From NCBI GenBank assembly GCA_035048485.1, contig CM068586.1:51760167-51824166 (forward strand): 64,000 bases of DNA, read 5' to 3'. Every line of letters begins with the position of its first letter. Within the stretch, counting starts at the first letter, position 1. Below, piece after piece: positions 25,631 through 32,070 of this stretch. Origin of the DNA: Pteria penguin. Lineage: Eukaryota; Mollusca; Bivalvia; Pterioida; Pteriidae. Both the position numbers and the translations under genes were made by a program. The notes beneath the pieces were generated by a model. That model worked only from the letters and a program-made list of their open reading frames with translations. It did no database searches and was not told the origin of the DNA.

Positions 25631-28600
25631 CTTGTGGTACCAGATACTTTTCTGTGTGTCACTGTCTCGCTCTCTCTCTCTGTGTGGTACCAAATACTTA
25701 TCTATGTATCACTCTGTCTCACTTTCTGTGTGTGTGGTACCAGATACTTATCTGTGTGTTACTCTGTCTCTCTCTCTATCTCTCTCTCTGTGGTACCAGA
25801 TACTTTTCTGTGTGTCACTCAGTCTCACTCTCTCTCTCTCTCTCTCTCTGTGGTACCTAATACTTATCTGTGTATCACTCTGTCTCACTTTCTATGTGTG
25901 TGGTACCAGATACTTATCTGTGTATCACTCTGTCTCACTTTCTGTGTGTGTGGTACCAGATACTTATCTGTGTGTCACTCTGTCTCACTTTCTGTGTGTG
26001 GTACCAGATACTTATCTTTGTGTCACTCTGTCTCACTCTCTCTCTCTCTCTCTCTCTGTGGTACCTAATACTTATCTGTGTATCACTCTGTCTCACTCTC
26101 TGTGTGTGTTGTACCAGATACTTATTGGTGTGTCACTGTCTCTCTCTCTCTCTCTCTGTGGTACCAGATACTTATCTGTGTGTCACTCTCTCTCTCTCTC
26201 TCTTTCAGTGTGTGGTACCAGATACTTATCTGTGTGTCACTCTGTCTTACTCCTTCTCTATGTGGTACCAGATACTTATTTGTGTGTCTCTGTCTCTCTC
26301 TCTTTCTCTCTGTGGTACCAGATACTTTTCTGTGTGTCACTCTGTCTCACTCTCTCTCTCTCTGTGTGGTACCAAATACTTATCTATGTATCACTCTGTC
26401 TCACTTTCTTTGTGTGTGGTACCAGATACTTATCTGTGTGTCAGTCTGTCTCTCTCTCTCTCTCTCTCTCTCTTTGGTACCAGATACTTTTCTGTGTGTC
26501 ACTCTGTCTCACTCTCTCTCTCTCTGTGGTACCTAATACTTCTCTGTGTATCACTCTGTCTCACTTTCTGTGTGTGTGGTACCAGATACTTATCTGTGTG
26601 TCACTCTGTCTCACTTTCTGTGTGTGGTACCAGATACTTATCTGTGTGTCACTCTGTCTCACTTTCTGTGTGTGGTACCAGATACTTATCTGTGTATCAC
26701 TCTGTCTCACTCTCTCTCTCTGTGGTACCAGATACTTATCTGTGTGTCACTCTGTCTCACTCTGTGTGTGTGTGGTACCAGATACTTATCTGTGTGTCAC
26801 TCTGTCTCACTCTCTCTCTCTGTGGTACCAGATACTTGTCTGTGTGTCACTCTGTCTCACTCTCTCTCTCTGTGGTACCTAATACTTGTCTGTGTATCAC
26901 TCTGTCTCACTTTCTGTGTGTGTGGTACCAGATACTTATCTGTGTATCACTCTGTCTCACTTTCTGTGTGTGTGGTACCAGATACTTATCTGTGTGTCAC
27001 TCTGTCTCACTCTCTCTGTGTCTGATACCAGATACTTATCTGTGTGTCACTTTGTCTCACTCTCTCTCTCTCTCTGTGGTACCAGATACTTATCTGTGTA
27101 TCACTCTGTCTCACTCTCTCTCTCTCTGTGGTACCAGATACTTATCTGTGTATCACTCTGTCTTACTCCTTCTCTGTGTAGTACCAGATACTTATTTGTG
27201 TGTGTGTGTGTCTCTCTCTCTCTCTCTCTCTTTCTGTGGTACCAGATACTTTTCTGTGTGTCACTCTGTCTCACTCTCTCTCTCTCTCTGTGGTACCTAA
27301 TACTTATCTGTGTATCACTCTGTCTCACTCTGTCTGTGTCTGATACCAGATATACATCTGAGAAATGGATGGTAGGCAGTACATGTGTTCTTTTGATCAC
27401 CATGTTTTCATTTTCCCCACTTTCTATGTAAAACATGTAGGGATGAGAAAGTAATTTCTTCTTCAATGAAAATAACGAAAATTCTGAAGTTTCTTTTATT
27501 GCTGTAAAAATCTAAAAGTTTTTTTGTTGTTGTTTATTCTTACTTTGGGTTTTTTGTGGGCCACATGCACCTTTTTATCCATTGTCTTTCCATCCTATTT
27601 TAAAGATTTTTATTTCAGGGTATGTCTAGCAATGGAGGAATAGCCCCTCAGAACGTGGTCACCATAATGCAAGACAACATGCAAGTTGCAGCCCTTCCTT
27701 CAGATGACTCGAGGAACATTAGGACTGTTCAACAACTCTCACTTTCTGAGGCAAATCCCTATCATCCAATGACCACAAGGGCCGACACTTTCCAGACTCC
27801 AGCACGTTCAGTGACACATGCACATTTACCTCACATATATGGAATTCCTCAGTCACCGTATCCACTAAATGAACAAGGAATTAATACTGCTCCGACCTCT
27901 CACCCTATATTGGTGCTTGGTACCGAATACCAGCCACGAGATACATTATCTCAGACCTACTACCTATCCCAACAAGACAGTGTTGTGTCTCATCCCATAG
28001 TTCTAGGCAGTCAGTCTGTGCTTGTTCAGAATTCTTCTTTACCAACTGAGGGACAAGTAACAAATCCACTTTCTCAGCACCCTAGCCAGCTGAAAATTAC
28101 CGAGGCATCTATATCACCAGTTGTGTCTTCTCGGTCATCGAGTGACAGTAATAGTTACAGTGGTTCATTGTCGCAGTCACCAATCGACAGTACGTCCTGT
28201 CATTCTGCACCAAACGTGATGGTCATATCACCTGGAATAGACTTGGCATCATTACTGAAACAGAGACATCTACCAACACAAAACACTGTATTGAAAACCC
28301 TAGGGCACCAACAACACATCCCTTCCGTAAGGTTGCCTGGACCAGCAGCAAGTGTCTCAAAATTGTCGCCTGTGATGAAGAATGTAACATTTGCTAAGAT
28401 ACAAGAATCTGTGTCAAGATCAAATCAGCAAAAGACATCTCAAGTAACAAATGTTTCATTAGCAAAGATGCATAAAATGGTTTCAGTTTCTGATTCCCCA
28501 TCAGAGGCTAACCTGACCTTCCTACCTAAAAGTACACATTCATCAGAATCAAAAGCTGTAGAAACAACAGTTAGCACTAATATACTAGCTCAACAAAGCA

Positions 28601-29673
28601 ATTCTACAAAAAACAAAAAATTTACAGTGCCTCAAGTTCCAGATCAAATCGTGCATTCACATCCACATGCCTTTAACCCAGTTCAGGTGGCCCTGCAGAA
28701 AAATGTGGTAGCCACTAATCACAGTCAAGTTCATGCTAATCATAATCCATTGATTTCTTCCTCGAATCAGGTAGATCCTCGCCAATCACATGCTATCTCT
28801 GGTCTTAACCAAACTAGTACAATATATGTAAGTCAGGTAGGATCCAGTAGAAGTTGTGTATTTACCAGTGCTAACCAGGCAGTCTCTAACAGTATTCAAA
28901 ATGGCTCTAAATCAAGTCACATAATCTCTAATGCAAGTCAGATAGACTCTAACCCAAGTCATGTGGTCTGTAACTCAGCTTTAGTGGTTTCAAATCCAAG
29001 TTTGGTTGTTTCCAACCAAAGCCCTCTAGTCCCCAACCAATGTCATGTTATTTCTAACCTAAGTCAGGTTGCATGTAACCAGTCTCAAACGGTCTCTAAA
29101 GAAAATGCAGATGTAGAAAAAAATCGTTACTCAAATTTTCATACTGGACAAAACGTGGTCAGAGTAGGTAAAACAAACTCCCCTGATATAGCGGGAACGA
29201 CATGCTTTACTATCCAGAGCAAGGATTCAGCTGAAGACAATGCAAACAAAAGACAACCAGTTTATCACCTGACCGAGCATAGAACACCACCAGAAGTTCC
29301 CATCCTTATTCAGAGCACATTCAAGCCCATAAAAATGGAACAAACAACCCATATTAAGGACCCCACAAGGGTTAGTGGTCTGAGTAACAAATCATCGCAA
29401 ATAGTGAAAGCCGTGTTTAAGGAAACCTCCAGATCGGTGAAAAGTAAGATTGCTCCAAATAAAAGGCAAAAGAAAAACAGTACCAATGTTAAAACAGTTG
29501 CAGGTGAGAAGGTTTTGAAAGATGGTTCTTCAGGCCATCAGAATGTTTACAAGCATGTAGCCCCTGCCATCCCTGGTCAGTATGTGGTGGAAGATGTACA
29601 GATACACACAGTGAATGATCCGAATATGTTGTTACGTTTACTGGAGCAGACAGCCACTGAGTCAAGTAACTGA
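904..29673 (+). CDS. Large 13-exon gene, uncharacterised nuclear-type protein (5' end open)
   Basis: Exons: 904-1063, 1798-1966, 5409-5564, 12886-13017, 15092-15542, 16439-16613, 16954-17058, 17469-17571, 19291-19488, 20113-20204, 20803-20931, 21966-22148, 27619-29673. Every intron is GT-AG, and the 12 phases match, giving 1,368 residues from Met905 and a TGA at 29671. In order: basic Ser-rich N-terminus; CxxC (115-118) and CxxC (158-161), a plausible zinc module; charged helical segments (163-250, 357-414); Cys cluster (442, 443, 447) and a helix-turn-helix-like stretch (about 490-512); Gln-rich coil (581-665); Ser/Gln/Asn-rich low-complexity tail with heptad repeats (1107-1176). No signal peptide or membrane segment is visible. 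Lys/Arg-rich tracts suggest a nuclear, DNA-associated role (inference). I do not recognise the family. Met905 may be internal, because one base precedes it in the exon. Confidence 0.85.
1798..1966 (+). CDS. Exon b of the large gene
   Basis: The acceptor 'ttggttcacag' ends at 1797 and the donor 'gatg|gtaata' follows 1966. It joins exon a in phase 0 and exon c in phase 1. It encodes residues 54-109, strongly basic ([20 protein letters not shown]), consistent with a nuclear localisation or DNA-binding region, and it leads directly into the CxxC module of the next exon. Confidence 0.85.
2034..2460 (+). repeat. 56-bp purine-rich minisatellite
   Basis: The phrase 'gaatttggacaggg' recurs at 2035, 2092, 2148, 2203, 2259, 2315, 2371 and 2427, a period of 55-57 bp. 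The + strand is almost pure purine (G/A). It lies just inside intron 2, about 70 bp after the donor. The long open frames on both strands, up to 178 residues, are products of the repeat. Confidence 0.93.
2686..5120 (+). repeat. Long mollusc-type dispersed repeat with internal sub-repeats
   Basis: It starts 'agctcacctgagccaaaggc' and ends with 'caggtgagcgatataggccc' followed by 'gggcctcttgttt'. The first and last blocks are partly complementary ('ctcacctgag' against 'ctcaggtgag'). Four to five degenerate sub-repeats of roughly 500 bp lie inside (about 2750, 3230, 3730, 3985 and 4490), each with 'cacattttc', 'gaa.tttgatgaaacttg', 'aggtggcgccacca' and 'agtaggtca'. No coding capacity is visible. 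I recall similarly worded elements from bivalve genomes, but a repeat-library search is needed to name it. Confidence 0.8.
5140..5253. mobile_element. Short foldback/MITE remnant, 'accacct' family
   Basis: The left part 'caacctgctttaaagacca' and the right part 'ggttacttgaaacagatttg' are imperfect inverted repeats. They match the ends of the clean TA-flanked element at 36801-36978. No intact target duplication is seen. Confidence 0.5.
5409..5564 (+). CDS. Exon c of the large gene: CxxC...CxxC putative zinc module
   Basis: The acceptor 'tattatttttcag' ends at 5408 and the donor 'tgca|gtaagt' follows 5564. It encodes residues 110-161. Cysteine pairs CGYC (115-118) and CNAC (158-161) sit 39 residues apart, separated by a basic stretch ([14 protein letters not shown]). 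The geometry suggests a treble-clef or zinc-ribbon-like fold (inference). The family is not recognised. Confidence 0.88.
6925..7135 (+). mobile_element. SINE-like element, degenerate
   Basis: It shares an ordered set of phrases with copies at 15598 and 62064: 'gaggtcccat', 'ataaaagatccctcactgc', 'gatgggtc', 'aaaggtacacatttttgtg', 'gtgaaataat' and 'tgatgtaaaa'. The tRNA-like head is not clear here. The shared order across three loci supports a retroposed family. Confidence 0.6.
7225..7460 (+). repeat. Fragment of the 'cacctgag...ggctcaagtgagct' dispersed repeat
   Basis: It begins 'agcccatctgagtaaaagg' and continues with 'ctcatgtgagctaatg', an 'aggtggcatcacc' block and 'gaatgcatgg'. These are the same words as the 2686-5120 element in the same order, so this looks like a truncated, older copy. 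Confidence 0.65.
9400..10135 (+). repeat. 'gggccataactc' dispersed repeat with internal tandem blocks
   Basis: Phrases 'agggcagtaacta', 'atggccaaaactgata', 'agggccataactcag' and 'aggaccattaactt' recur about every 150 bp, each followed by 'caatcaaatacctcaa' and 'ttccagaaaa' variants. It closes with 'acagatggacagatgg'. This is the pattern of a non-coding dispersed repeat. Confidence 0.7.
10185..10930 (+). repeat. Degenerate copies of the 2686-type dispersed repeat
   Basis: Two blocks share 'tttgttgaaacttggtagg', 'gagggtacccttctttgag' and 'aaatcaaatttttgacat' with the internal sub-repeats of the 2686-5120 element. A poly-T/poly-G run sits at about 10465-10485. The edges are uncertain. Confidence 0.6.
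12390..12632 (+). repeat. Dispersed repeat with 'tgaccttgacaatgacc'
   Basis: The order is a tetranucleotide 'tttgtctgtctg' start, 'aaccttggttataactta', 'gaccaaggtcaatgacc'-type words and a 'gggggcataagtgtttcatg' end. The composition and word order look like a common molluscan dispersed repeat. No termini or duplications are visible. Confidence 0.5.
12886..13017 (+). CDS. Exon d of the large gene
   Basis: The acceptor 'tgtattaaaag' ends at 12885 and the donor 'aatg|gtaagc' follows 13017. The phase at entry completes a Ser codon and at exit a Gly codon. It encodes residues 162-205, Lys/Glu-rich ([19 protein letters not shown]), probably helical. It was too short to stand as an open frame of its own but fits both neighbours exactly. 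Confidence 0.82.
13593..14341. mobile_element. pogo/Tigger-like non-autonomous DNA transposon
   Basis: The left end 'cagtcgaacttcaataactc' and the right end 'gagttatcgaagttcaactg' are inverted repeats, with further 'aactcgaa' words just inside both ends. The left flank is TA; the right flank reads CA, a one-base change from the TA duplication expected of Tc1/mariner/pogo elements. At 749 bp with no long open frame it is a non-autonomous copy. It lies in intron 4. Confidence 0.8.
14370..14910 (+). repeat. Tandem pair of the ~340-bp 'ggcacctgg' repeat
   Basis: Two monomers are offset by 340 bp ('tgtatgtaaaagcattcatt' near 14375, 'tgtatgtacgggcattcatg' near 14714). Each runs through 'gtggctagccaaacaggaga', 'ggcacctggtctcacctc', 'ttcaggggt', 'tgttgttagt' and 'cactagttaatttcttatt'. 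The link 'ttatgtgacaatgacacttt' joins them. Confidence 0.85.
15092..15542 (+). CDS. Exon e of the large gene
   Basis: The acceptor 'ctttattgcag' ends at 15091 and the donor 'agaag|gtactt' follows 15542. It encodes residues 206-355. The first part is charged and helix-like ([19 protein letters not shown]). The remainder is Ser/Gln-rich and probably disordered, ending in the basic [10 protein letters not shown], a possible nuclear localisation signal. Confidence 0.9.
15598..15870 (+). mobile_element. SINE-like element
   Basis: It shows a tRNA-like start ('gcagtggatgaggtgagcgg', 'aggtttcactcc'), then 'gatgagactgtaaaaactga', 'ggtcccgtgtcatgg', 'ggcacataaaagctccctca', 'gcaaatgtataaatttctgt' and 'gtgaaataatggtggggtga'. 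The same words occur in order at 6925 and 62064. It sits directly after exon e. Confidence 0.7.
16439..16613 (+). CDS. Exon f of the large gene
   Basis: The acceptor 'atgcttacag' ends at 16438 and the donor 'aaat|gtaaga' follows 16613. It encodes residues 356-414, with a strongly helical charged segment ([18 protein letters not shown]). It enters in phase 2 and leaves in phase 0. Confidence 0.88.
16954..17058 (+). CDS. Exon g of the large gene: cysteine cluster
   Basis: The acceptor 'cttgtttgatcag' ends at 16953 and the donor 'tatg|gtaaag' follows 17058. It is exactly 35 codons, residues 415-449. It contains Cys417 and the cluster KCCVDNC (Cys442, 443, 447). A CC...C cluster upstream of an HTH-like segment resembles layouts I associate with transposase-derived invertebrate proteins (inference). 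Confidence 0.82.
17469..17571 (+). CDS. Exon h of the large gene
   Basis: The acceptor 'gtctatttttag' ends at 17468 and the donor 'acag|gtatat' follows 17571. Residues 450-483 form an amphipathic, Lys/Arg/Ala-rich helix-like run ([19 protein letters not shown]). It starts with an ATG by chance of phase. The downstream phase matches exon i. Confidence 0.85.
17782..17990. mobile_element. MITE copy 1, long terminal inverted repeats
   Basis: The left arm 'gagtcttttcgttaaacaga' continues through 'gacggtatctgacgtaaaac'. The right arm is its reverse complement: 'gttttacgtcagataccgtc' through 'tctgtttaacgcaaagac'. The arms are about 70 bp, around a short centre that itself contains 'atgacgtcat'. Only the ends of the 209-bp element are diagnostic. 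No clean target duplication is seen. Confidence 0.85.
18012..18216. mobile_element. MITE copy 2
   Basis: Same family as 17782-17990: left 'gtcttttcattacacagagt' with 'cccatttgggacagtgtctg', right 'catcagatagcatcccaaat' with 'taacaaaaaagactcaa'. The arms are more diverged than in copy 1. Only about 20 bp separate the two copies. Confidence 0.8.
18720..18894. mobile_element. MITE copy 3, degenerate
   Basis: Left 'cattacacagttacttccca' with 'ggacggtatctgacatc'; right 'catagataccgtcccaattg' with 'gggaaataactcatg'. The outermost 'gtctttt' ends are lost or eroded. Confidence 0.75.
19291..19488 (+). CDS. Exon i of the large gene: helix-turn-helix-like segment
   Basis: The acceptor 'aattgttatag' ends at 19290 and the donor 'acaa|gtatga' follows 19488. 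Residues 485-549 start GVRCNCYKF and continue [16 protein letters not shown]. That spacing (hydrophobic helix, TGLS turn, R-T-I-RV recognition helix) matches the HTH of Tc1/IS630-like and related transposases and their domesticated relatives (established pattern, applied by eye). A Lys-rich tail ([10 protein letters not shown]) follows. DNA binding is the most likely role but is inferred. Confidence 0.88.
20113..20204 (+). CDS. Exon j of the large gene
   Basis: The acceptor 'aatgctttcag' ends at 20112 and the donor 'aaac|gtaagt' follows 20204. Residues 550-580 are short and acidic/Ser-rich with no recognised motif. The phases match both neighbours. Confidence 0.8.
20270..20750 (+). repeat. 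(CTGT)n / 'caatatgtccctc' minisatellite
   Basis: Alternating 'tgtctgtctgtc' and 'aatatgtccctc(ta)tctgtc' units of roughly 36-50 bp fill most of the intron between exons j and k. The multi-frame open frames here come from the repeat. Confidence 0.85.
20803..20931 (+). CDS. Exon k of the large gene: Gln-rich coil
   Basis: The acceptor 'gtttgtatttag' ends at 20802 and the donor 'acag|gtacgt' follows 20931. It is exactly 43 codons, residues 581-623. About one third are Gln, with Leu spacing typical of a Gln-rich coiled coil ([19 protein letters not shown]). Confidence 0.85.
21966..22148 (+). CDS. Exon l of the large gene: Gln-rich helix
   Basis: The acceptor 'gagtttttttcag' ends at 21965 and the donor 'aatg|gtatga' follows 22148. 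It is exactly 61 codons, residues 624-684, reading [19 protein letters not shown] and then Pro/Ser-rich. It was hidden because another frame is open across it; the choice rests on phase 0 at both junctions and on continuity of the Gln-rich coil. Confidence 0.82.
22980..23775 (+). repeat. (CTGT/CTCT)n microsatellite block
   Basis: About 800 bp of 'ctgtctgtctctctgtctgc' on the + strand, with no purine-rich interruption. All three forward frames and some reverse frames stay open for 100-250 residues, so these frames mean nothing as genes. It lies in intron 12. Confidence 0.95.
23776..27358 (+). repeat. ~50-bp satellite with GGTACC and AGATAC-TTATCT cores, ~70 copies
   Basis: The unit is 'gtggtaccagatacttatct' + 'gtgtgtcactctgtctcact' + a variable (TC)n or 'ttctgtgtgt' spacer, 44-60 bp long. 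Roughly 65-75 copies by estimate. Each has the palindrome ggtacc and the dyad agata-ct-tatct. Variants (gtatcac/gtgtcac, ggtacctaata) are interspersed. The array is flanked on both sides by 'gataccagata(t)acatctgag'. Open frames up to 550 residues are artefacts of low stop density. Confidence 0.95.
27619..29673 (+). CDS. Exon m of the large gene: long low-complexity C-terminus
   Basis: The acceptor 'tttttatttcag' ends at 27618; reading is phase 0 with GGT then ATG, and TGA lies at 29671-29673. The 684 residues (685-1368) are rich in Ser, Gln, Asn, Val and Pro, with no recognised domain. Notable parts are a Gln-rich lead, a short Lys block ([13 protein letters not shown]), an ordered-looking ending ([20 protein letters not shown]) and ten 7-residue repeats at 28885-29094. 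The composition suits a transcriptional co-regulator or scaffold (inference). If the exon's first ATG is not used separately, it is simply the 3' half of the gene. Confidence 0.92.
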   Translation, partial: GMSSNGGIAPQNVVTIMQDNMQVAALPSDDSRNIRTVQQLSLSEANPYHPMTTRADTFQTPARSVTHAHLPHIYGIPQSPYPLNEQGINTAPTSHPILVLGTEYQPRDTLSQTYYLSQQDSVVSHPIVLGSQSVLVQNSSLPTEGQVTNPLSQHPSQLKITEASISPVVSSRSSSDSNSYSGSLSQSPIDSTSCHSAPNVMVISPGIDLASLLKQRHLPTQNTVLKTLGHQQHIPSVRLPGPAASVSKLSPVMKNVTFAKIQESVSRSNQQKTSQVTNVSLAKMHKMVSVSDSPSEANLTFLPKSTHSSESKAVETTVSTNILAQQSNSTKNKKFTVPQVPDQIVHSHPHAFNPVQVALQKNVVATNHSQVHANHNPLISSSNQVDPRQSHAISGLNQTSTIYVSQVGSSRSCVFTSANQAVSNSIQNGSKSSHIISNASQIDSNPSHVVCNSALVVSNPSLVVSNQSPLVPNQCHVISNLSQVACNQSQTVSKENADVEKNRYSNFHTGQNVVRVGKTNSPDIAGTTCFTIQSKDSAEDNANKRQPVYHLTEHRTPPEVPILIQSTFKPIKMEQTTHIKDPTRVSGLSNKSSQIVKAVFKETSRSVKSKIAPNKRQKKNSTNVKTVAGEKVLKDGSSGHQNVYKHVAPAIPGQYVVEDVQIHTVNDPNMLLRLLEQTATESSN
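28885..29094 (+). repeat. Ten in-frame 21-bp repeats (7-residue, [SC]N-x-S-x-V-V)
   Basis: Exactly 210 bp divide into ten 7-codon units, e.g. [49 protein letters not shown]. The protein pattern is much better kept than the DNA, as expected of an old coding repeat under selection. Confidence 0.88.
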
Positions 29674-29689
29674 CTTCATGTACTATGCA

Positions 29690-30240
29690 ACAACAACTAG
29701 GACAATGGCAGCAACAGATATAAGAATAACGTCTGGTACAGCAACAACAACCATCACAACAACAGCAACAATAGTAAGAGCAACGTCTATTTCAGCAACA
29801 ACAACCATCACAACAACAGATATTAAAGTAGTGTCTACCACAGCACTGTGCAAAGAGGACAACAACAGCAAATATAAAGAACATCGTCAGTCACAGCAAC
29901 AACACCTAAAACAACAACAGCTACAGCTACATATACAGCATTTGAGACAGTAATAACAATTTAGTAACAACAATCATATATCATTGTTCGTTTTATGTAC
30001 ATTGCAACACAAGAAACGCAACTTCTAGAGAAAGAATACATATAGCAATTAATTTGAGAATCTGTTTACAGACCATCTATGTTTTGCTACAGCAAATTTG
30101 AGCAAGAAATATTACAGCAACAACAGTGAGAGCAACTCTTACTTGAACAACAGCAACATGGGAAACCACTATCATAGCAATCGGTCTCTGACTACATGGC
30201 AACAGTAACCACGGCTACTGCAATCTAGAACAACAAGGGG
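29690..30240 (+). other. CAA/CAG-rich tract just after the stop codon (likely 3' UTR)
   Basis: Repeated 'caacaacaaccatcacaaca' and 'gcaacaacac' words run from 16 bp after TGA to about 29950, with a sparser extension to 30240. One frame is open for 112 Thr-rich residues but overlaps the gene's end. A variant polyadenylation hexamer, attaaa, lies at 30377; a canonical AATAAA is not visible nearby. Confidence 0.6.
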
Positions 30241-30457
30241 AATATCTAGAGTCCAGTAATTGACTATTTTAATGTCCACAGAAAAAAATCCACTAGTCTA
30301 GGAAATATGCATGATGTATTGGTGCTTATTACATGTACTATATAGAAATTGTAAATAATATTTGTGTACATTCTATATTAAACTATCCTTGTACATCAAA
30401 GCACTTAGCCTTTTGATGCTGCAAACCATGCCCTTCTTAGAACATCAAGGTACATTG

Positions 30458-30461
<4 letters not shown>

Positions 30462-30543
<82 letters not shown>

Positions 30544-30544
30544 A
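30462..30544. repeat. (AT)n microsatellite 1
   Basis: About 34 uninterrupted AT dinucleotides, ending in a short (TGTA) run. Confidence 0.97.
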
Positions 30545-30699
30545 TATAAAGCACAATTAGAATCAGTGAAACACCTAGGACTTCTATGGACCTTGGATCT
30601 CCAAAGAATTACCTGTAGATATAAAGACAAATTAGACAAACATATAAAGCACAAAGACACTACAGCTAACAAGGCACCCTATATTTCACTTATATTCGT

Positions 30700-30812
30700 T
30701 CCCTGACTTGAACCCGAACCCACGACCTATGGTACCGAATCACCTAGCTGTCATGCATCGTATGCATGACAACACGGCCAAGGAAAGTGAAGGGATTTAT
30801 CCGACGTAAACG
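30700..30812 (-). mobile_element. tRNA-derived SINE head (reverse)
   Basis: Read on the - strand it gives an A-box-like 'tggccgtgttg' and a B-box-like 'ggttcgggttcaagtc', typical of a tRNA-related SINE 5' region. It ends beside the second (AT)n tract. Confidence 0.55.
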
Positions 30813-30829
30813 CAGGCGGATCTTGTGAA

Positions 30830-30830
30830 A

Positions 30831-30915
<85 letters not shown>
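30830..30915. repeat. (AT)n microsatellite 2
   Basis: About 42 AT dinucleotides, lying between two oppositely oriented SINE-like heads. Confidence 0.97.
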
Positions 30916-30918
<3 letters not shown>

Positions 30919-31240
30919 GGATAGCCGAGAACTTTGTGTTTTCTAGCCTCGTTGTGAGTTCGAACCCTGCCGTATTATTAATGATACTCTCCGATGAACA
31001 ATACCTACCACATGCACGTATAGTTTTGTTGTTTAACGTCAGCAGAAGATTCGCTTATATGGTGACGGCACCTGCCTGACGCATTGTGCAGATATGTAAA
31101 CCCATGCAACAGACCCATCCAAAGCCACGAGGGATCTTTTATGTGACAAGATCTACCGTGATGTGGGAACTCGGTTTTTACCGTCTTCCCCAAGAGACAA
31201 GAAGGTTCCCACTGCTCCGAGCAAAACGGTTAGCAATGCC
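30916..31240 (+). mobile_element. SINE-like element (forward)
   Basis: The start 'acctggatagccgagaact' with B-box-like 'gagttcgaaccctg' is a tRNA-like head. The body has 'ggtgacggcacctgcctgac', 'ggatcttttatgtgac' and 'gggaactcggtttt'. It runs directly into the 44-bp satellite. Confidence 0.5.
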
Positions 31241-31487
31241 GGCTATAAAAGTGTGTGTGCCGTGGCAGCTATACCGCCATCCTTTATTGTAGATGTGTGT
31301 GTATTGTGGCAGTTATACCACCGTCCTCTATTGTAGATGTGTGTGTACCGTGGCAGTTATACCACCATCCTCTATTGTAGATGTGTGTGCATTGTGGCAG
31401 TTATACCACCATCCTCTATTGTAGATGTGTGTGTATTGTGGCAGTTATACCACCATCCTCTATTGTAGATGTGTGTATATTGTGGCA
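31241..31487 (+). repeat. 44-bp satellite, left arm of the split array
   Basis: The unit 'gatgtgtgtgtaccgtggca' + 'gctataccaccatcctctat' + 'tgta' is present in about 5.5 copies before the transposon insertion at 31488. Confidence 0.93.
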
Positions 31488-31669
31488 GTTAATAGTAGTG
31501 ATGCACCGATGATCGGAAAACATCGATTAACGACGAGAAAAAGCTGTCGATTTCGATGATCGATTCTCGTTTTTCATAATCGATTATCGCATGCACAAAT
31601 CCGCGTTTCCGTGATTTTGTTCGAGGTTTACCTTTTTGGGTATACACATGCAATCATTTTCCAAACAAT

Positions 31670-31854
31670 ATGGCGACGCCCTCAGATCGTCCGATTTGCG
31701 ACAACCCGGGCACAAAAAAGAAATCCGATGTGTGGAAGGTCTTCGGATTCTACAAAATCAACGAAGACCTTTCACCATCCAAATCTAATTTGGATATGAA
31801 GAAGGCGGTGTTTCGACTTTGCCGAAAAGAGTATGTGAACACGGGCGAGTTCTG
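31670..31854 (+). pseudogene. hAT transposase N-terminal (BED-like) remnant
   Basis: Starting ATG GCG, about 60 residues contain KKKSDVWKVFGFYKI and FRLCRKEYVNTGEF. The W-x-x-F-x-F start and the Cys-then-NTG block recall the BED zinc finger plus 'CxxC...NTxNLxxHL' region of hAT transposases. The frame stops at 31852, before the paired His residues. The first Cys of the finger pair is also missing (FRLC where CxxC is usual). It is non-functional. Confidence 0.8.
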
Positions 31855-32070
31855 ACTTCTGAGGAAGTTAACATTACTATCAGGGGTGTACCGATGTTGC
31901 TTTTTCTTCACAACAATTGTCAAAAAGTCTAAACAGGTAGACAGTTACTGAGTAAGAGATAGTTATTGCTTAAATAAATTTGAAAGTACGATTTTGTAAC
32001 GTGTTCTGCGTTTTGGATATAAAGAAGCCCCCATCCCAACCCTTGGTCTAACCTACATGTTGATTGTGGC

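Noticed and set aside
22849..27466. Many long overlapping open frames (up to 550 residues, Ser/Leu/Cys/Val-rich) on both strands
   Set aside because: They lie in (TCTG)n/(TC)n and a ~50-bp satellite. Several frames are open at once and the 'proteins' are simple translations of the repeat.
30362..31079. Open frames with Tyr-Ile runs
   Set aside because: They translate (AT)n microsatellites.
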